Below, one piece after another: positions 19,363-29,118 of a DNA stretch of 64,000 nucleotides. The translations under genes and the position numbers were made by a program. This DNA is from Ilyomonas limi (lineage in GTDB: Bacteria > Bacteroidota > Bacteroidia > Chitinophagales > Chitinophagaceae), in assembly GCF_005233845.1 (NCBI RefSeq), contig NZ_SZQL01000021.1:1-64000 (forward strand). Direction: 5' to 3'. Each line of letters opens with the position of its first letter. Positions within the stretch are counted from its first letter, which is position 1. A model generated the notes under the pieces. The model ran no database searches, had not been told where the DNA came from, and worked only from the letters and a program-made list of their open reading frames with translations.

Positions 19363-20251
19363 TACTGGTAATCACGCCTGCGATATCAGAAAGATCTGCC
19401 GGAACAATCATGGTATTATTCAACTTTGCCAACTTACCAAACTCTGTCAGGTATTGCTCTGCAATGCGCAGATTTACAGCATTCATTCCGCCTTCTTCAT
19501 TTATTGATAAAGCAATTTCCCTGATCCCTTTTGCTGTAGCTACGGCTACCATTTCTATTTCGGCAGCAGTACCGGCAGCTTCATTCATGCGGCGCTGTTT
19601 CTCCCCTTCAGACCGTGCAATGGCTTCCTGCTTATCACCTTCCGCCCTGTTTATTTTTGCCTGCTTATCACCTTCCGATTCTGCAATCAAAGCTCTTTTT
19701 TCACGCTCGGCACGCATTTGCTTTTCCATGGCATCTTTAATGCTTTGCGGGGGAGAAATGTTTTTTACCTCATAACGCGATACTTTTATACCCCATGAGT
19801 CGCTGGCTTTATCCACTGCTTCCACAATACTTCCATTCACGGTTTCCCTTTCTTCAAATGTCTTATCCAGTTCCATTTTACCAATAACACTTCTCATGGT
19901 GGTTTGCGATATTTGTATAACGGCAAACTTATAATTATCAATGCCGTAAGACGCTTTTTGCGGATCAATCACCTGCAGGTACAACACACCGTCCACTTCT
20001 ACGGCAATATTATCTTTAGTGATACATATCTGCGGAGCTACATCAATAGCCTGTTCCTTTTGGTTTTGCTTATAAGCAATCTTATCTATAAAAGGAATAA
20101 GGATATGGAAACCTGCTTCCAATGTACGGCTGTATTTACCAAGCCTTTCAACGATGTAAGCCGACCGTTGCGGCACTACTTTAAACGTGGATAGAAACGC
20201 AATTAACAGGAAAATTACTAATCCGATAAGTATAATAGTAGATGCCGTCAT
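19307..20251 (-). CDS. SPFH/band 7 membrane protein (paraslipin, QmcA-like)
   Basis: A 314-residue protein with one N-terminal membrane helix (TIILIGLVIFLLIAFLSTF), then a band 7 domain (VPQRSAYIVERLGKYSRTLE, KASYGIDNYKFAVIQISQTT) and a charged coiled-coil (GDKQAKINRAEGDKQEAIAR). Paraslipins form oligomers at membrane microdomains and are often encoded with NfeD proteins. That is the case here: its ATG overlaps the stop of the NfeD gene by four bases (20248-20251), showing translational coupling. Its 3' end overlaps the truncated cyclase-like pseudogene by about 56 bp in the convergent direction. Confidence 0.92.
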   Translation of the reverse strand: MTASTIILIGLVIFLLIAFLSTFKVVPQRSAYIVERLGKYSRTLEAGFHILIPFIDKIAYKQNQKEQAIDVAPQICITKDNIAVEVDGVLYLQVIDPQKASYGIDNYKFAVIQISQTTMRSVIGKMELDKTFEERETVNGSIVEAVDKASDSWGIKVSRYEVKNISPPQSIKDAMEKQMRAEREKRALIAESEGDKQAKINRAEGDKQEAIARSEGEKQRRMNEAAGTAAEIEMVAVATAKGIREIALSINEEGGMNAVNLRIAEQYLTEFGKLAKLNNTMIVPADLSDIAGVITSITSVLNKTKPESSLLPKL

Positions 20252-20697
20252 AATAAAGGTTTTGTTGATTTTACAATCAATTGAATGCTTTCGTTTCCGG
20301 TAATAGTTACGTTTTCTCCTTTCTCAATGGTGTCCTCCGACCGGGCATCCCAACTGGTTCCCTTAAAGTGAACCTTACCGTTTTGACCCGGGCCAATAAA
20401 TGTCTCCGCCTTGCCGGTTTTACCTAAAAATTCGTGCTCCAGTTCGGTGGAATGTTTCTTTGTCCATATTATTTTCTTCACCCACTTTCTGAATAAAAGA
20501 ATAGTGAGTATGGAACTTGCCAAAAAAAGGATCAACTGCACATTGACACTCATCTCTATAAACAGGGAGAGTATGGCAACGATCCATGCGCCAACAGCAA
20601 AAAAGAAAAGGATTAACCCTGGTATTACGAATTCCAGTAAAAAACATAGTAAGCCTATAATGAACCATATCACTGCGGCATTTAAGTAACGCTCCAT
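20248..20697 (-). CDS. NfeD family membrane protein
   Basis: A 149-residue protein with about three membrane helices (AAVIWFIIGLLCFLLEFVIP, LILFFFAVGAWIVAILSLF, LILFLASSILTILLF) and a C-terminal OB-fold (LGKTGKAETFIGPGQNGKV, ending ITGNESIQLIVKS). It is the short form of NfeD, and partners the SPFH protein whose gene it overlaps. The pair is thought to organise membrane microdomains; a specific role is not evident from the sequence. Confidence 0.9.
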   Translation of the reverse strand: MERYLNAAVIWFIIGLLCFLLEFVIPGLILFFFAVGAWIVAILSLFIEMSVNVQLILFLASSILTILLFRKWVKKIIWTKKHSTELEHEFLGKTGKAETFIGPGQNGKVHFKGTSWDARSEDTIEKGENVTITGNESIQLIVKSTKPLL

Positions 20698-20929
20698 TTA
20701 AATAATGTTTTTATACTGAATAAGTATCAATTTCAAATGTAACTTTAAAATCGCACAGTTTTTCGGCAAGGCTAAAGAAAGAGCGGATTGTGGATAGATA
20801 TAATAACAACTATTCTTCTTTAGCAAACAACTGCCATATCCCTTACCTATTGCACAAAAGTTCCCGGTGACATTGCGGCAAGATGAGGGATGTGAAGACA
20901 CAAATCAGCGCAGAATGTTACGAACTTTT

Positions 20930-20954
20930 TTTGCTGGTGAAGAACACCAGCAAA
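20930..20954. terminator. perfect hairpin after the Ig-like lipoprotein gene
   Basis: TTTGCTGGTG and CACCAGCAAA pair perfectly across AAGAA, 11 bases beyond the minus-strand stop at 20965. There is no proper T-run on the minus-strand side, so it may protect the transcript end rather than terminate by itself. Confidence 0.35.
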
Positions 20955-20964
20955 GGCAGAATAC

Positions 20965-21726
20965 TTATTTTTCTGTTACCTGTCCCGAAAACGCAGCGTT
21001 TAAAATGGTTCCGTTTCCGTTATCGCCGGCAAAATCAACATCGCAAAACGCAATTCTTAATTTTCCATTTACGTGTGACACATAGACATCCTGCCCGGCT
21101 TTGCTTTTAAAAAAATAGCCGCCGTACTGGCATTGCAGGTAAATAGCATTAGCATCCTGCTGGTCATTAAAAACGGGGACATTTACTGTTTTATAAATGC
21201 CATCTTTCGGCTCCACCTGACCATTATAGGAATTGAACAGGAATGTATAAGTTGGATACCCAAAACTACCGGACGCATACATTGACATACAGTTCCATAC
21301 AGTGCTGTATTCTTTTGTAACGCCCAGCGCCTGTAAGGTAGGAAGCCCGTCTCCATCAATTGTATTATCAACCAAACTACAGGAAGGCGTACCCTGTTGA
21401 TACTGCACATCTATATAAATACTGTCGGATAAAGCATTGCAGCCTGGTGCCGATACCCTGCAGTAATACCAGCCCGACTGATTGATAGCGATATTGGTAA
21501 ATTTAATTACGTCTGTGCCATCTTCCTTTTGTTCTGCATAATTGTGTGGTCCGCTCCAGTTATAGATAAGAGCGCCATCATGCGCAAAAATGGTAAGGTT
21601 GTCACCAACAGTCGGCTTTGTATTGCTGGCAGTCAATTTCAATGTTGCAGGGCAATAGCCTTCGTCTTTTTTTGCACAGGACACCAACAATAAAATGACA
21701 GCTATGCTGTATATCCAAGTCTTCAT
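20965..21726 (-). CDS. Ig-like/PKD-type lipoprotein
   Basis: A product of about 253 residues. A lipoprotein signal is clear (IYSIAVILLLVSC, lipidated Cys), which supports the ATG at 21726; another ATG lies two codons upstream. Residues about 30-110 read as an Ig/PKD-like domain (TASNTKPTVGDNLTIFAHDG, then NQSGWYYCRVSAPGC). The C-terminal part (FNSYNGQVEPKDGIYKTVN, KLRIAFCDVDFAGDNGNGTI) is beta-rich and unassigned. It is probably a surface or periplasmic lipoprotein of unknown ligand. Confidence 0.65.
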   Translation of the reverse strand: MKTWIYSIAVILLLVSCAKKDEGYCPATLKLTASNTKPTVGDNLTIFAHDGALIYNWSGPHNYAEQKEDGTDVIKFTNIAINQSGWYYCRVSAPGCNALSDSIYIDVQYQQGTPSCSLVDNTIDGDGLPTLQALGVTKEYSTVWNCMSMYASGSFGYPTYTFLFNSYNGQVEPKDGIYKTVNVPVFNDQQDANAIYLQCQYGGYFFKSKAGQDVYVSHVNGKLRIAFCDVDFAGDNGNGTILNAAFSGQVTEK

Positions 21727-21923
21727 AAGCATATATTAATGTAAAGTTATAACAGGACGTTTTGGTAATGCTGTAAATATATAAAAGCTGACAATGTATT
21801 TTTAGTTTTTATTATATATGGTAAGAAAATAAAAACGATGTACTTAAAGCGGATCAATATCTTATTCCCCTTTAGTACTGTGGGCTATCACTAATGCGGA
21901 AACACCTATTATTAAATAGGTAT

Positions 21924-22397
21924 TTACATAGATTTTTTTCTATTCTCCTCCAATGCTTTTATATATGCTCTCATTAGTTTGGAGTATTTTGATGAGCTTG
22001 GAGTTGTATAATCTTTTTCCAGCTTTCTGTCTGTAATTGTAAATGTAGCAGACGTTGGAGTAGTTGAATAGTGATAACGGGTAGTTGTATAGCTTAAACT
22101 GTTATCAAAAATATACCTGTATTCATCTACCGGGTAATTTTCAATTTCCTTAGAGCTGATAATCTTATAAGGACCGGTATAATTTTCCCGAAAATTCTTT
22201 TTTAAGTAATGATTATATCCCCAGTTCTCAGAATGACTAACGACCAATAGTGTGTCCTGGAAAGTATTGAATTCCGGTGGAATCTGCCCGCCACCAGTTG
22301 TAAAACTCATATTTTTAACCGAGGTACTTGCAACAGCAAGGAATAAGAAAAACAGGATGGCAAGGAGTGAACACAGATTTCTGAATGGATGGAACAT
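21924..22397 (-). CDS. hypothetical exported protein
   Basis: 157 residues with one N-terminal hydrophobic segment (LCSLLAILFFLFLAVAST), then a polar Tyr-rich region (HYLKKNFRENYTGPYKIISS, TTRYHYSTTPTSATFTITDR) and a basic end. No family is recognised. It begins 13 bp after the stop of the upstream minus-strand gene (22411), so the two are probably co-transcribed. Confidence 0.5.
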   Translation of the reverse strand: MFHPFRNLCSLLAILFFLFLAVASTSVKNMSFTTGGGQIPPEFNTFQDTLLVVSHSENWGYNHYLKKNFRENYTGPYKIISSKEIENYPVDEYRYIFDNSLSYTTTRYHYSTTPTSATFTITDRKLEKDYTTPSSSKYSKLMRAYIKALEENRKKSM

Positions 22398-22410
22398 GTG
22401 ATAAAGATTA

Positions 22411-22758
22411 TTATTTAATAGCTGTGAAATATTTATTTGTTAGTAATGCTATAAAGCCAAAAACAGAATAGGTGAGTATATCCCAACAATCACCTGTCCC
22501 CTGGGCAATGTGATAATATTGAAGGGTTTCGAAAACAATAAAAAGAATAAGAGATGCAACTACCCAAACAAAATTGATTACTCTGCTCCAAATGATAAGT
22601 ATCGTAGACATTAATGCATACGCCCATAAACCATCAGGCAGATAATTGTTTATTATTTTATGAGAACCAAATGGTTCAAATGTTAGGTAAATGAAGCTAC
22701 CTGCTATAATTGGGAGTGCAATGTTTAATGTTATGTCTTGGTATAATAAAAGTCTCAT
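22411..22758 (-). CDS. small membrane protein with VanZ-like end
   Basis: 115 residues with four hydrophobic segments (ITLNIALPIIAGSFIYLTF, GLWAYALMSTILIIWSRVI, NFVWVVASLILFIVFETLQ, and the end). The stretch FETLQYY..GTGDCWDILTY.VFG resembles the acidic/Gln and Asp-Ile-Leu signature of VanZ-like proteins, but the match is weak. It is otherwise unknown. It is followed closely by another small exported protein. Confidence 0.5.
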   Translation of the reverse strand: MRLLLYQDITLNIALPIIAGSFIYLTFEPFGSHKIINNYLPDGLWAYALMSTILIIWSRVINFVWVVASLILFIVFETLQYYHIAQGTGDCWDILTYSVFGFIALLTNKYFTAIK

Positions 22759-23050
22759 GAACTAATAACTGTTAAGCTAAGATTTTGCTATTCCATAAGC
22801 AGAGCTCAAATGTATTATCCATTAATAATTGTTATTTAAATTCATTCTTTTTTAAGTAAAATATAAGCTCATGATCTTTAAATATCATAAGGCAATAGCA
22901 TAAAGTTTATTTACCTTGGATATATAAACAGAATAAGTAGTTCGCCTTACGCGCCAGGCAGTTATGAAACAAATTAAATAAGTTAGCGATTATAGACAAC
23001 TTTACAGATTTATATGCATGTTCTTCAAGGTATTAGCGTAGCGCACCTTG

Positions 23051-23102
23051 AAGTGAAAGATAAAGGGCAGATCGGAAAAGACCTGCCCTTTATCTTTCAC
23101 TT
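23051..23102. terminator. perfect 20-bp inverted repeat beyond the M13 peptidase gene
   Basis: AAGTGAAAGATAAAGGGCAG at 23051-23070 pairs without mismatch with 23083-23102 across a 12-base loop. It lies about 90 bases past the minus-strand stop at 23190. No T-run follows on that strand. It is probably a strong transcript-end hairpin, although a mobile repeat cannot be ruled out. The 22759-23189 gap holds nothing else I can support. Confidence 0.5.
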
Positions 23103-23189
23103 GCTGTCCTACCAACCGAAAATATTTAAGACATATTACTAGTAGGTGGAACTCTCCAGTAGGAAAATCGTTTATCGCCCTTCTCCAAC

Positions 23190-25205
23190 TTACCATATCT
23201 GCACTCTCTTACTTTCCGGCAAATACATCTTATCTCCCGGCTGTACATTGAATGCATTGTAAAAATGCGGATTGTTCATCAGCGGACTATTTACGCGCCA
23301 CATAGGCGGGGAGTGCGGGTTATTATTAATCCACAGTCGAAGGAATTCATCTTTCATCTTTACCCGCCAGATGTTGGCAACAGAAATAAAGAATCGTTGA
23401 TCGGGTGTAAAGCCACCCAGCTTCGCAGTGTCGTGCCCTTCTTTGGTTAGTTTAAAAGCATCATAAGCAATGGCAACACCCCCCACATCTGCCGTGTTTT
23501 CGCCAACGGTCATGGCGCCTTTCACATGCACGGTATCCAACACGGTGAACGTATTGTACAGGTCAATGACGCGCTGCGTTTTCCTTTTGAATTGTTCATA
23601 ATCTTCTTTCGTCCACCAGTTTTGTACATTCCCTTCTTTGTCAAATTGTGCGCCCTGGTCGTCAAAAGCATGCGTCATTTCATGACCGATCACCATGCCA
23701 ATACCACCATAGTTAAGCGCATCATCCGCATTGTTGTCGAAGTAAGGCGGCTGTAAAATACCTGCGGGAAACACAATTTCATTAGCCGATGGGTTATAAT
23801 AAGCGGTAACGGTGGAAGGGGTAGTAAACCATTCTGTCCTGTCAACGGGCTTATTTAGTTTTGCCAGTTGAAACTCGTAACTGTTGGCTGCAGCCGATCT
23901 TATATTCTGGAAATGTTTGCCCTTTACAATATGTACGTTGCTGTAATCTCTCCACTTATTGGGATAGCCAATTTTTTTGGTGATGGCAAACAGTTTTTCT
24001 TTTGCCTTTTGCTTGGTGCTGTCGCTCATCCAATCCAGTTTATCTATTCTTGCAGCAAATGCTTTCTGTAGATTATTTACGAGTTCCAGCATGCGTTTCT
24101 TTGCATCTTCCGGAAAATATTTCTTAACATACAATTGCCCGAGCGCCTCACCTAAATATCCATCCACTTCACTGGCCATCATTTCGCCACGTGTTTTTTG
24201 CACCGCTTGTCCGGATATGACTTTGCTGAACTCGAATGCTGCATCAACAAAAGGTTTGCTTAGGTCATTTGCATAATTGTTTAACGAATACCCTTTCAGA
24301 TAAACTTTCCAGTCGTTGATAGGAATCGTTTTTAAAAGGATGTTCAACTTATTATAATAAGCCGGTTGTGCCACATCAATAGAATCGGTCTTTGCACCCA
24401 GTTCGGCTAACACATTTGCCCATCCAATGTTGGGTTGTTGTTTTGCAAGGCTTGCAACAGCCATCTTGTTATAGTTAGCAGCCACATCGCGCAACTCAAT
24501 ATTGGTTCTATGTGAAGCGGCCAATTGTTTATCTATGTTATAAACAAGTTCGGCATTTTTGCGTGCTGTTACTGTATCGCTGCCGGTAAGTTGGAACAGT
24601 GTAGCCAGGTATGTTTTGTAGGCCTGCTGAATAGCGATACTGGGCGCATCCCCTTTAAAATAATAATCCCGCTCCGGCAATCCAATACCCACCTGGTAAA
24701 TATGCGCGATATTGATGCTGCTGTTCTTATTATCAGGTCCAACACTAAAAGCTAAAACAGAAAGATTGTATGCCTTTGCTTCATCAGCTATAAACTTCAT
24801 TACAGCGGCAACATCGCTGATGCTGTCAATGCGGGCAAGAATGGGCTTAACAAGCTCATAGCCAAGCCGGTTAATAGTATTGGTATCCATACCTGAAGCA
24901 TAAAAGTCGCCCAGCTTTTGTTCAATGCTTCCTGCCGTGTTGCTGGCACGCGCCACACTATCCAGAATACCCTGCAAACGCAGGCGCTGCGGATAGTTCA
25001 TAAACATGTAGGTGCCCACACCTGCCTGCGACGGTGGTATTTGTGCCGAATCGTACCACTTGCGGTTCACATACATAAAAAAATTATCACCTGGCTTTAT
25101 GGAAGAATCAATGCCCTGTATAACAACAGCAGTGTTTTTATCCGAGGTGTTTTTGCAAGACGCAAACAGTAGTAATGCTGTAAAAAGAAATAGGCATGTT
25201 TTCAT
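23190..25205 (-). CDS. M13 family zinc metallopeptidase (neprilysin/PepO-like), lipoprotein
   Basis: 671 residues. The signal ends in a lipobox (LFLFTALLLFASC). The M13 N-terminal domain includes PGDNFFMYVNRKWYDSAQIP, and the catalytic domain has the zinc motif VIGHEMTHAFDDQGAQFD (near residue 510) and the third ligand in ENTADVGGVAIAY. It ends with the family's usual Trp (RVQIW). NAYY-like substrate strand (VTAYYNPSANEIVFPAGILQ) is present. It should be an active oligopeptidase on the periplasmic or outer face. It is a single gene, with no operon partner close by. Confidence 0.96.
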   Translation of the reverse strand: MKTCLFLFTALLLFASCKNTSDKNTAVVIQGIDSSIKPGDNFFMYVNRKWYDSAQIPPSQAGVGTYMFMNYPQRLRLQGILDSVARASNTAGSIEQKLGDFYASGMDTNTINRLGYELVKPILARIDSISDVAAVMKFIADEAKAYNLSVLAFSVGPDNKNSSINIAHIYQVGIGLPERDYYFKGDAPSIAIQQAYKTYLATLFQLTGSDTVTARKNAELVYNIDKQLAASHRTNIELRDVAANYNKMAVASLAKQQPNIGWANVLAELGAKTDSIDVAQPAYYNKLNILLKTIPINDWKVYLKGYSLNNYANDLSKPFVDAAFEFSKVISGQAVQKTRGEMMASEVDGYLGEALGQLYVKKYFPEDAKKRMLELVNNLQKAFAARIDKLDWMSDSTKQKAKEKLFAITKKIGYPNKWRDYSNVHIVKGKHFQNIRSAAANSYEFQLAKLNKPVDRTEWFTTPSTVTAYYNPSANEIVFPAGILQPPYFDNNADDALNYGGIGMVIGHEMTHAFDDQGAQFDKEGNVQNWWTKEDYEQFKRKTQRVIDLYNTFTVLDTVHVKGAMTVGENTADVGGVAIAYDAFKLTKEGHDTAKLGGFTPDQRFFISVANIWRVKMKDEFLRLWINNNPHSPPMWRVNSPLMNNPHFYNAFNVQPGDKMYLPESKRVQIW

Positions 25206-25412
25206 AAACAGGTGCTTTGTGCAGGTAAATAATTAAGCCTGTAAAGGCTTTAAATAGTACTATGCGAATATATTTTAAAATAATGCTTATTGCTGCCGAA
25301 GTTAATCCGTTCTCACTGTTTTTGGTGCAATTGTATGGCAATTAATGACAATTGAATTCTTGTGTGGCTGATGAATAGTTATAATTAGTATCGGAGCCAA
25401 AATACTGCAAGC

Positions 25413-28103
25413 TTAATCGTCCTCATCTTCTTTTCTTTCTTTTACAGGCAATGTCATCTTTGCCGGATAAGGCGTATCGCCATTTACCGAAAACCAGATA
25501 ATACGATTTAAAAGCTCATCATTGCCGGCATCAATATGGTCAAACTGGGGTAACGAAGATAGTTTGGCATAATGCTTTGCCTTGCCCCTTAGTAATGCAG
25601 TACTTTTATTCATTTCATCCAAAGGAATTTTATTTGAAACAAATTTATAAGGTGTCTTATTGAAGTTGCCGCCAAAGCAGTCAAACATCGGAAGCGCAGT
25701 AGCATCAATAGCATTCATAGGCGGAATGCCTAATATTTGTTCAATCGTTCTCACCATACAGGTTTGGTTATAATTGGTATGAATGGTTTTGTTTAATACC
25801 GAGTAAGGACTTATAACAAAACCGGTTGTGCGGTATGCAGATACATGGTCCCATCCATCCTGCGAATCATCTTCGGTTACAAACACAGCAGTAGAATCGT
25901 AAAAGCGGCTATTGGTTACTGCTTCTATAATTTTACCAAGTGCAAGATCGTTATCCGCAACCATAGCTCTTGGTGTAGGATAACCTTCACGCATGCCCGA
26001 TGTGTGATCGGATGGAAGCGCAAGAATCATCAACTGCGGCAACTGATCGCCAGGCATATTTTCATAAGCTTTCAAATCTTTAATAAAAGCATCTGCACGG
26101 AGCTGATCATTAATTTTATGTCCATCATAGCCGGGATATGTTTGAGATAATATGGGCGCTACCCTCGATATAGTAGTAACATTTTTAAACTGGAATGGTT
26201 TGCCTTCGAGGTACAAATTGTAAATATCTTTCCAGGTGTCATTACCCTGCCACTCAGGGATACAAGCTTCTCCATAAATTTTTACACTTTTACCGTGGTC
26301 AAGGGCATTGTTCCAGATAAAACCCGGTTGGTTGTAAACCAATGCATCTGTTTGCACATGCGGATAACTTTGAAACCAGGCTCTTACATTCTTTTCAACA
26401 TAATCCGAAGTCATAGCCGCATCCGTCCACTGGTGCCCTTCAGCAGAAGATTTGCCCGAAGCCATATAATTATCCAGCAAGAGAAAGTTTCTTGCCAGCT
26501 TATGTTCGTTAGGTGTAACATTCTCTCCAAATGTGCATAAAGCACTACTGCCATTACCTTCACTCATATCGCCCAACACTTGGTCGTACGTTCTGTTTTC
26601 CTTAATGATATAAATAACGTGTTTAAAAACAGAAGGTTCGCCAATGCGTTCAGGTACCGGCTTAGGTGCTATGCCTTGCCTCGGCAGTTGCTGTGCAAGG
26701 TTTCTGCGAAAAAGAAGATTGGCATTTTCTACACGGGTAGTATAATGGTGCAATCCGTTGTCATCTGGCAAAGGAATAATGGATATTGTCGCTTCATCGT
26801 GATGACTGTTAAATGCACCATCCTTTCCCGGCACATGTGCACCTTCCCCTTCCAGATTGGTTACACAAAGCAGGTGGTCACTTGTAAGTGCTAAACCCGA
26901 TGGATAAGCACCGGTTGGGATAAAGCCTTTTATCCTGTTATTGCCCTTTCCATTTGCAGATACTTTTGCACCAAGCGCTACAACAGCAACCGCATTATCC
27001 ATTCCATTAGCAACATATAAGGTAGTTCCTGTACTGTCAATTGCAAGCGCATTTGGAGCATCGCCTATAAAAGGATTTGCCTCTCCATTTAAACGAACAG
27101 AGATAGAATCAACTACTACATTGGTATTCGTGCTGATAACAGACACGTTATCACTATTTCCATTAGACACATAAACAAAATGCTTGTCAGGGCTTGCTAT
27201 GATTGCATTGGGATGTAGCCCAACCTTTACTTCCGTTACTTTATTTCCAGCGTCCAAATCAAACACAGCTACAGTTCCCATAGCCGTTGCGCCGGTACGC
27301 GGATCAATATAAACACTGCCAAAAGGGATGCCCGCCGTTTCTCCCGTTCCGGCAACCGGCACCGGGCCTGCCCAGTTGGTTACATAAGCTTTATCGTTGG
27401 TAACAGCAATGCCAAAAGGGGCCATGCCGGTAGCAACTGTCCAGATCACTTTTCTATCACGCCACCTGATTTTTACAAGCTGGCTGTTCCCACTTAAGAC
27501 TACATACAAATACGTTTCGCCCCCTTCGTTGCTGATGGCTATATCGTTGGGTAGAGCCAAAGGTGAAGGCTGTACCGGTTCAAAAGAAATGGAACTATTT
27601 ATTTTGCCTTTGCTTCCGTCCCATACTGCGTCAAATAAAAAAGAACGCTTTGAGGAAGGATTAGATGCACACCAGAAAACATGTGTTTCATTTCCTTCCT
27701 GCAATGCTTTAATGCCGGAATAGGTGCTCATTAAACCTTTATATGCAGCATCACCATTATAATCTAAATGGTAAAGCAACTGATTAGTATGTATATCTAT
27801 AAAAGCAATGCCATACCTGTCTTCTACTGCTAACACATTGCTGCCGGGCAACAGCACACAATCAAGCGCATGATTTTCTAATGCATCGCTGCCAAAACGA
27901 ACAATAGTTCCGGCAGGATCAATCAAACGGTTATAAGGCATCCTTATCATCTTCGCATCAAGCGCAGTGTCGGTTATGGAATAATGGCTGACGCCAGTGC
28001 TTGCTGAACTTTTATACACTTTTCTTGTACCGCAGGCAAAGAAGAATATGCAGCAAAAAAGCAATACTAATCCCTGGATAGTCTTAAATGAATTCCTTTT
28101 CAT
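25413..28103 (-). CDS. YncE-type beta-propeller fused to a phosphoesterase domain, lipoprotein
   Basis: 896 residues. A lipobox follows the signal (LVLLFCCIFFFACGT). Residues about 60-470 are propeller blades (VSNGNSDNVSVISTNTNVVV, LYVANGMDNAVAVVALGAKV). From about 490 the phosphoesterase domain begins (FKHVIYIIKENRTYDQVLGD), continuing with FLLLDNYMASGKSSAEGHQW, LPSDHTSGMREGYPTPRAMV and FVTEDDSQDGWDHVSAYRTT, which supply the metal-binding Asp/His residues of the alkaline phosphatase/phospholipase C-like fold. It is likely a secreted phosphatase or phospholipase; the substrate is unknown. It ends with an acidic tail. Confidence 0.9.
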   Translation of the reverse strand: MKRNSFKTIQGLVLLFCCIFFFACGTRKVYKSSASTGVSHYSITDTALDAKMIRMPYNRLIDPAGTIVRFGSDALENHALDCVLLPGSNVLAVEDRYGIAFIDIHTNQLLYHLDYNGDAAYKGLMSTYSGIKALQEGNETHVFWCASNPSSKRSFLFDAVWDGSKGKINSSISFEPVQPSPLALPNDIAISNEGGETYLYVVLSGNSQLVKIRWRDRKVIWTVATGMAPFGIAVTNDKAYVTNWAGPVPVAGTGETAGIPFGSVYIDPRTGATAMGTVAVFDLDAGNKVTEVKVGLHPNAIIASPDKHFVYVSNGNSDNVSVISTNTNVVVDSISVRLNGEANPFIGDAPNALAIDSTGTTLYVANGMDNAVAVVALGAKVSANGKGNNRIKGFIPTGAYPSGLALTSDHLLCVTNLEGEGAHVPGKDGAFNSHHDEATISIIPLPDDNGLHHYTTRVENANLLFRRNLAQQLPRQGIAPKPVPERIGEPSVFKHVIYIIKENRTYDQVLGDMSEGNGSSALCTFGENVTPNEHKLARNFLLLDNYMASGKSSAEGHQWTDAAMTSDYVEKNVRAWFQSYPHVQTDALVYNQPGFIWNNALDHGKSVKIYGEACIPEWQGNDTWKDIYNLYLEGKPFQFKNVTTISRVAPILSQTYPGYDGHKINDQLRADAFIKDLKAYENMPGDQLPQLMILALPSDHTSGMREGYPTPRAMVADNDLALGKIIEAVTNSRFYDSTAVFVTEDDSQDGWDHVSAYRTTGFVISPYSVLNKTIHTNYNQTCMVRTIEQILGIPPMNAIDATALPMFDCFGGNFNKTPYKFVSNKIPLDEMNKSTALLRGKAKHYAKLSSLPQFDHIDAGNDELLNRIIWFSVNGDTPYPAKMTLPVKERKEDEDD

Positions 28104-28388
28104 GGTGGTAAATTAAGAGGCTTAATTTTCTATATCATTTGTGGAAACAGGTGCATGCTGGTAAAAATAAAAAATTCTTATTTGAAGCAAACATCCTGCA
28201 GAATGTAGAAAAAAGTCTAAATCTAAAAAACAATAGAAAAAGCAGGAAGATTAGAAGTAAGGCTTACTACTATGGTAAAACGAAATATCAACGTTTTAAA
28301 CATTATTAGATCAGGCTACAGCAAACATTTCTCAATTAGATGGTTTTTACATAAATGGTTCAGCTATTTAAAAACGTAAAATCATTAG

Positions 28389-28610
28389 TTCGATTTTCCC
28401 AGAAAACTGGCTTTTGACAGATTTGAATATCGAACTGCACAAATCAATGAAGCATTTGATGTATTCAGTATGATTAATAGGAAATTAGATATAAATGAAA
28501 ACGAGACAAATCAAAACAGAATTGATTGGTCTCGTAAAGATGACCCCGACAATACAAAACTTGAACTATTTAATCCAAGCTTTGAAGTTGATGGCAGATC
28601 TCACAAATGA
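28389..28610 (+). pseudogene. start-less open frame, probable gene remnant
   Basis: 74 sense codons between stops with no start in the proper place. It reads like true protein (KLAFDRFEYRTAQINEAFDV, WSRKDDPDNTKLELFNPSFE) and ends with TGA at 28608-28610. I do not recognise the family. The rest of 28104-29050 shows no further gene; a 64-codon minus-strand frame at 28620-28814 is not convincing. Confidence 0.35.
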
Positions 28611-29050
28611 GTATTATCGTTAAAAAGCTGTACATCCTTCATAAGCCTTGGGGATGTCCCCTGTTTGAAAGTGCTGGAGATCATTAGCATCCCACCTGTA
28701 ACCAGCAATGAGCGCGACGTGCATAGAAAGCAGTGGTATAATTTTCTTTGGACAGTAGAAGGTATCAGCACTTGTTGGGTTCAAGCGTGCACAAAAGAAG
28801 CTTAACAGAAACATGGCTGCTGAATAGCTTGTGTGTTTAGGGGGAATATGTTTTGTGTATTGATCTTTAACTTAAAGCATTTTGCTTTGGTGGAAGTTAT
28901 GTGCGGAGGCTTGTAAGAAAATGCTTTTAGTTGTGTAAAAATACTTACTGATTAGCTCCGTTTATGGCTGAACATGAAGTAATTTTCCTGTTCCAGGATG
29001 CACTCCCTTTTGCCGGATTGCTTAAAGTTTTCACAGCGCTGAAAAAAAGA

Positions 29051-29097
29051 TTTGGTAGTATAAAAGTTCTCGTATTATCTTTGCCTAACGGTGTTAA
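29051..29097 (+). promoter_or_regulatory. promoter and TetR operator of the regulator gene
   Basis: TATCTTTG (29076-29083) fits the Bacteroidota -7 consensus TAnnTTTG exactly, and TTTG at 29051-29054 stands 21 bases upstream as a -33 element. The palindrome CTAACGGTGTTAA (29085-29097) starts two bases later, at the expected transcription start, where a bound repressor would block RNA polymerase. It recurs twice near the efflux genes, which supports autoregulation by the TetR protein encoded 21 bases downstream. Confidence 0.75.
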
Positions 29098-29118
29098 ATT
29101 ATTTTACACCTCTATAAA

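Noticed and set aside
28620-28814. 64-codon minus-strand frame
   Set aside because: Composition is not protein-like and there is no homology pattern or leader.
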